Source: Paracoccaceae bacterium (GTDB taxonomy: Bacteria > Pseudomonadota > Alphaproteobacteria > Rhodobacterales > Rhodobacteraceae). From it: a DNA stretch of 36,923 nt. The stretch's first letter is position 1. Each line of letters begins with the position of its first letter. Position numbers and translations under genes: made by a program. Below are positions 33,861 to 36,923 of this stretch, in pieces. The stretch covers positions 1-36,923 of the forward strand of contig JAIXZW010000015.1 of NCBI GenBank assembly GCA_027489375.1, read 5' to 3'. The notes beneath the pieces were generated by a model. The model saw only the letters and a program-made list of their open reading frames with translations, was not told the DNA's origin and ran no database searches.

Positions 33861-33921
33861 GGTCCGGGACTGTGCCCCTACATGCCCCGGACCACCCAGT
33901 CTTTCCGGTGGGAGGGTCCGG
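33861..33921. repeat. three mutually pairing half-sites
   Basis: GGTCCGGG (33861-33868), CCCGGACC (33886-33893) and GGTCCGG (33915-33921). The middle copy can pair with either neighbour, giving two alternative hairpins. Six A residues follow the last copy. Confidence 0.55.
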
Positions 33922-34040
33922 AAAAAATATCTCTATGCTGCGGTCAATCACCTCGGCCCGGGTTAAACGGCCAAGGGTTTTGAAGTTTGCAGCGTACGAC
34001 TTTTGTTCCGCTATGCATGTGTCCCCGCATTTTTCAAATG

Positions 34041-34982
34041 TCAGCCGCGCTTGCCGAGCCAGCCGTAAAGCATTGCGGCCATCAGGATGATAAGGCCTTG
34101 GGCGATCAGCTTGCCCGCATCGTCGATGCCAAAGACGGTCATCACGACGAACAGCAGGGCAAAGGACAGGACGCCGAAGAAAGGGCCCCAGACACCGCCT
34201 TCGCCCCGGCCAAACACCACGCCGCCAAGGATGGTGGCCGCCACTGCCAGGATAGGCAGGTCCAGCCCCACCCGCACCGATCCAACCGCGATGGACCCGG
34301 TCTGCACCAGTGCCGCTACCGCCGCGATCAGCCCGGCCAGCACATGGGCCATGACCACCGTCCGTTCAACCGGCACGCCGGAAAATGCCGCCGCTTCGGC
34401 ACTTTCGCCCACGGCCTCGACATAGCGGCCATAGACGCTTTGCTGCATCAAGAGCCACATGGCGGCGGTGCAGCCCAGCCAGAACAGCACCGGCAGGGGC
34501 ATGGGCCCATACTTGATGTCAAAGATTTCGTTCATGTATTTCGGCACGTCCCCCGGCGGCTTGCCGCTGGACAGGAACTGCACAAGCCCGACCAGAATGA
34601 TGCTGACTGCCAGGGTCACGATCACTGCCGACACCCGGCGTTTGGCGATCATGTAGCCGTTCAAGAGGCCGACCGCCCCGCCGATGGCCAGCGCCATCAG
34701 GAAGAAGGTCAGCCCCGACGCCTCAGGGAAGGTGCGCGAGGTGATGAAGTAGTTGATCAGTAGAATGATGCCGCCGCCAGACAGATCAATCGACCGCACG
34801 CGCATGACCAGAAGCTGCGCAAGCACCAGAATGCCCAGGGGCACGACCTGCCGGATGAATATGCCCAGCACATTGGGGTTCAGCATATTGGGCCGCGCGA
34901 TCCACAGCGTCAGCAGTAACAGGCCGAAGACATAATAGGCGGGCGGAACGGCAGCGAGGCGGCGCAAGAGGGGAGATGCCAT
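34041..34982 (-). CDS. CUT2-type sugar ABC transporter permease (second system)
   Basis: A 313-aa RbsC-like permease with about eight spans. Landmarks are MRVRSIDLSGGGIILLINYF (the DLS loop), VIVTLAVSIILVGLVQFLSSGK and the coupling stretch YGRYVEAVGESAEAAAFSGV. It lies two bases after the other permease of this set. It is the last gene of the set; no binding protein of its own is seen in the window. Confidence 0.88.
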   Translation of the reverse strand: MASPLLRRLAAVPPAYYVFGLLLLTLWIARPNMLNPNVLGIFIRQVVPLGILVLAQLLVMRVRSIDLSGGGIILLINYFITSRTFPEASGLTFFLMALAIGGAVGLLNGYMIAKRRVSAVIVTLAVSIILVGLVQFLSSGKPPGDVPKYMNEIFDIKYGPMPLPVLFWLGCTAAMWLLMQQSVYGRYVEAVGESAEAAAFSGVPVERTVVMAHVLAGLIAAVAALVQTGSIAVGSVRVGLDLPILAVAATILGGVVFGRGEGGVWGPFFGVLSFALLFVVMTVFGIDDAGKLIAQGLIILMAAMLYGWLGKRG

Positions 34983-34984
34983 GC

Positions 34985-35947
34985 CTATAGCCCCATCTTC
35001 TTTCGTGATTGCAGCCCGACAATGGCCAGAAGAAGTCCGCCCTTGATCGCCGTCTGCACATAGGGTGAGACATTTGCCAGGTTCATCCCGTTGGCCAGCA
35101 ACGCCATGATGACGGCCCCAAGCACGGTCCCGTGCAGGCTGCCTATCCCACCAGACAACTGCGTGCCACCAATGGCAACCGCCGTGATCGTATCAAGTTC
35201 GAACAACAGCCCGACGTTGGGGTCGCCCGAGACGATGCGCCCGGCAAGGAAAACTCCGGCCAGCGCCGCAAACAGGGAACAGCCGACATAGGCCAGCACG
35301 ATGTTCCGCTCGACCCGTATGCCATATGTGCGGGCCGCATCCTCCATCCCGGCAGCAACGCCGCCGCCGATCCCGAACAGGTGCAGGCCAAAACGGCTGC
35401 CGTACAGGACCTTGGCCGCCAGACCGATGGCAAGCAGACTCCAGAGGATAGGAAACGGCACGCCAAGGAAGCTGCCCTGAACCACCGAGATCACGACTCC
35501 TGGCACCTCGCCACCCGAGACCGGGCGCAGGATCCGGGTGATCCCCAAAAGGACGTACTGCATCGCCAGCGTGGCGATGATCGGGTGCACGTTCAGCCGG
35601 GTGATCACCAGACCGTTGATCAGCCCGACCAGACCCGCCAGCACGAACACCGCCGGGATCAGCAGGATCGCCGGGCCATCCAGCGACAGGATCGCCGTCG
35701 AAAAACTGATGACCGATCCGACAGACAGGTCGAGACCCCCGACGAGGATGACAAACAATTGCCCGATTGCCGCGATCAAAAGCGGCGTGGCCTGGGCGAC
35801 CAGGTTGAACAGATTCTCGCGGCTGGCGAACTGGTCGGTGCCGACCGACAACAGCGCCACCAGTGCCACGACGATCACCAAGGGCACGCCCCAAAGCCCG
35901 TGCCTGCTGCGCCGGGTCGAGAAGCCGGATCGAAGCAGCGCGATCAT
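34985..35947 (-). CDS. CUT2-type sugar ABC transporter permease (second system, second subunit)
   Basis: A 320-aa RbsC-like permease with the classic loop LFVILVGGLDLSVGSVISF, the PIIATLAMQYVLLGITRIL segment and FGLHLFGIGGGVAAGMEDAA as coupling region. A basic lead (RSGFSTRRSRHG) precedes the first span. The start overlaps the end of the truncated ATPase gene (ATGA). It is closer to the textbook family sequence than the permeases of the first system. Confidence 0.9.
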   Translation of the reverse strand: MIALLRSGFSTRRSRHGLWGVPLVIVVALVALLSVGTDQFASRENLFNLVAQATPLLIAAIGQLFVILVGGLDLSVGSVISFSTAILSLDGPAILLIPAVFVLAGLVGLINGLVITRLNVHPIIATLAMQYVLLGITRILRPVSGGEVPGVVISVVQGSFLGVPFPILWSLLAIGLAAKVLYGSRFGLHLFGIGGGVAAGMEDAARTYGIRVERNIVLAYVGCSLFAALAGVFLAGRIVSGDPNVGLLFELDTITAVAIGGTQLSGGIGSLHGTVLGAVIMALLANGMNLANVSPYVQTAIKGGLLLAIVGLQSRKKMGL

Positions 35948-36804
35948 GCCGCCACCGTTTCGGTTGTCAGGGCGGCAGCAAGGATGCCGTGCTCGGTCGC
36001 ATCCACGGCGGGCATCTCGGTCACGACGGTGTTGCCATGCACAACGGCCAGCCGGTCGCAGAGGCCGATCAGTTCAACTGTCTCGCGTGATGTCACAAGA
36101 ACGGCGCCGCCCGCATTGGCAAAGTCGCGGAGGAGCCCGTAGATCTCGGACTTGGCCCCGATGTCAACGCCGCGGGTCGGCTCTTCGATCACCAGAATCT
36201 TCACTTCGCGCGCAAGATATCGGCCAAGCAGCACTTTCTGCTGGTTGCCACCCGACAGCGACCCGACGGGAATGGCGGGACTGGCCGCCTTGATCCGCAG
36301 CGCGTCCATCATGCGCTTGACCACGGATCCGAAGGGACGTGCCCGCGCGAAGGCCGGCTTCTCGGCATGAAGGCCGATGACCAGGTTTGTGGCCACCGAC
36401 AGGCCCAGCATCAGACCCTCTTCCTTGCTGTCCTCGGGCACGAAGCCGACGCCAAGTCGTGCCATTGCGCGGATACCGTTCGCGGCCCGCGGGAACTTCA
36501 GCACCTGCCCATTCAGACGGAAGCTGCCGCTGGCCAGCGGAAAGCGTCCGATCAGCGCGCGCATGATGCGTTGCTGCCCCTGCCCTTCCAGCCCGGCAAG
36601 ACCAAGGATTTCGCCCCGGTGCAGGGTCAGATCGAAAGGCCGCGCCTTGAGGCCTGCGCAAAACTCGGTCAATTCAAGCACCGGATCCCCTAGCGATGCG
36701 GCGCGCGCAGGGAACAGATCGGACAGTTCGCGCCCCACCATCATGCTGATCAGGCCATCGGGCGTGATCTCGCTGATCCGCCTTGTGCCGACGTATTGGC
36801 CATC
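35944..36804 (-). pseudogene. CUT2-type ABC transporter ATP-binding protein, 5' truncated
   Basis: Only the second ABC domain and the end of the linker remain. The readable homology starts with DGQYVGTRRISEITPDGLIS at 36804 and continues into MMVGRELSDLFP. Domain 2 has the Lys-less Walker A (GLAGLEGQGQQRIMRAL), signature LSGGNQQKVLLGRYLA and Walker B LVIEEPTRGVD. The first ABC domain of about 220 residues, with the working Walker A, is missing. Upstream of 36804 the frame runs into unrelated sequence and a stop at 36859. Translation could only begin at ATG 36744 or 36741, giving 265-266 aa without a functional ATP site. The second transporter is therefore probably dead. Confidence 0.8.
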
Positions 36805-36923
36805 TGTCGCGTTGCCCTTAAATCCGGCACACGGCGCGTTGAGCGGCGTTTGTTGTCCTTAAATGTGACATTCAGACGCTATCTCGCCGGAGTTTTTCCC
36901 TGTTTCGCAGTACAATCCGGTCA
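36805..36923. mobile_element. putative end of a TniA/TnsB-type transposon (continues beyond window)
   Basis: The sequence right after the break in the ATPase gene begins TGTCG. It contains two related 20-base segments starting TTGCCCTTAAAT (36812) and TTGTCCTTAAAT (36853), 41 bases apart. Tn7/Tn5053-type elements have ends starting TGT with several transposase-binding repeats of about 20 bases. No gene lies in the visible 119 bases. If correct, CCATC (36800-36804) would be the five-base target copy. Confidence 0.4.

Larger units (their letters stand above)
33594..34040. other. intergenic region between the two transporter gene sets
   Basis: About 450 bases holding the promoter of the binding-protein operon on its left and an inverted-repeat cluster in the middle. 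A 95-codon plus-strand frame at 33696-33983 has no ribosome site or recognisable sequence. I saw no intrinsic terminator with a T-run for the upstream genes. Confidence 0.5.

Noticed and set aside
33861..33970. Possible SRP or RNase P RNA because of GGTCCGG-type words
   Set aside because: The conserved loops and overall folds of those RNAs are absent; only short complementary words are shared.
33696..33983. 95-codon plus-strand frame between the transporter sets
   Set aside because: No ribosome site, no motif, and it runs through the inverted-repeat cluster.
34087..36293. Long plus-strand frames opposite the second transporter
   Set aside because: Low-complexity Arg/Pro/Ser or Asp/Gln-rich translations opposite clear membrane proteins.

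Overview
The window looks like accessory DNA of a GC-rich alphaproteobacterium, most likely Rhodobacterales or a relative. This is inferred from the IS91-type element with a companion tyrosine recombinase, the VirC1/VirC2/VirD2-like mobilisation genes, the bactofilin and WGR small proteins, and the paired CUT2-type sugar ABC transporters. No rRNA, tRNA or CRISPR array was seen. Whether it is a plasmid or a chromosomal island cannot be decided from the window.

Defence block, about 1-17,250. A tightly packed plus-strand operon reads WYL regulator (5' end cut off by the window), brxF, brxC, an unknown 140-aa gene, pglXI, brxHII, pglZ, brxA. This is the gene set and order of a type 3 BREX phage-defence system. 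It is followed by a Thoeris system: a SIR2-SLOG effector (ThsA) and two unlike TIR proteins (ThsB1, ThsB2). A minus-strand VapBC-type toxin-antitoxin pair comes next. A 28-bp XerC/XerD (dif-like) site lies between Thoeris and vapC.

Mobilisation block, about 17,550-23,813. After four small genes (bactofilin, WGR protein, a hypothetical, a secreted protein) come a minus-strand VirC2-like/VirC1-like pair and a plus-strand mobC-relaxase pair. They diverge from a roughly 0.9-kb non-coding region that carries a large nested hairpin, a good oriT candidate. No coupling protein or type IV secretion genes are visible, so this part looks mobilisable rather than self-transmissible.

Mobile-element scar zone, about 23,814-28,170. 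It holds an IS91-family element (tyrosine recombinase plus a Y2/HUH transposase frameshifted by an apparent 4-bp duplication), a small serine recombinase, a phage-protein 3' remnant, and about 0.6 kb with nothing recognisable.

Sugar transport block, about 28,174-36,804, all minus strand. A complete CUT2-type transporter (binding protein with a TTG start and a clear promoter, permease, twin ABC ATPase, permease) ends with an SGNH esterase. Upstream is a second transporter with two permeases and an ATPase gene whose first ABC domain is missing. Its homology stops exactly where a sequence beginning TGTCG and carrying short repeats begins, which looks like one end of a TniA/TnsB-type transposon running out of the window.

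The most noteworthy points are the BREX3-Thoeris-VapBC stack, the unknown gene inside BREX with a local drop in GC, the dif-like site, the oriT candidate, and the putative transposon end.
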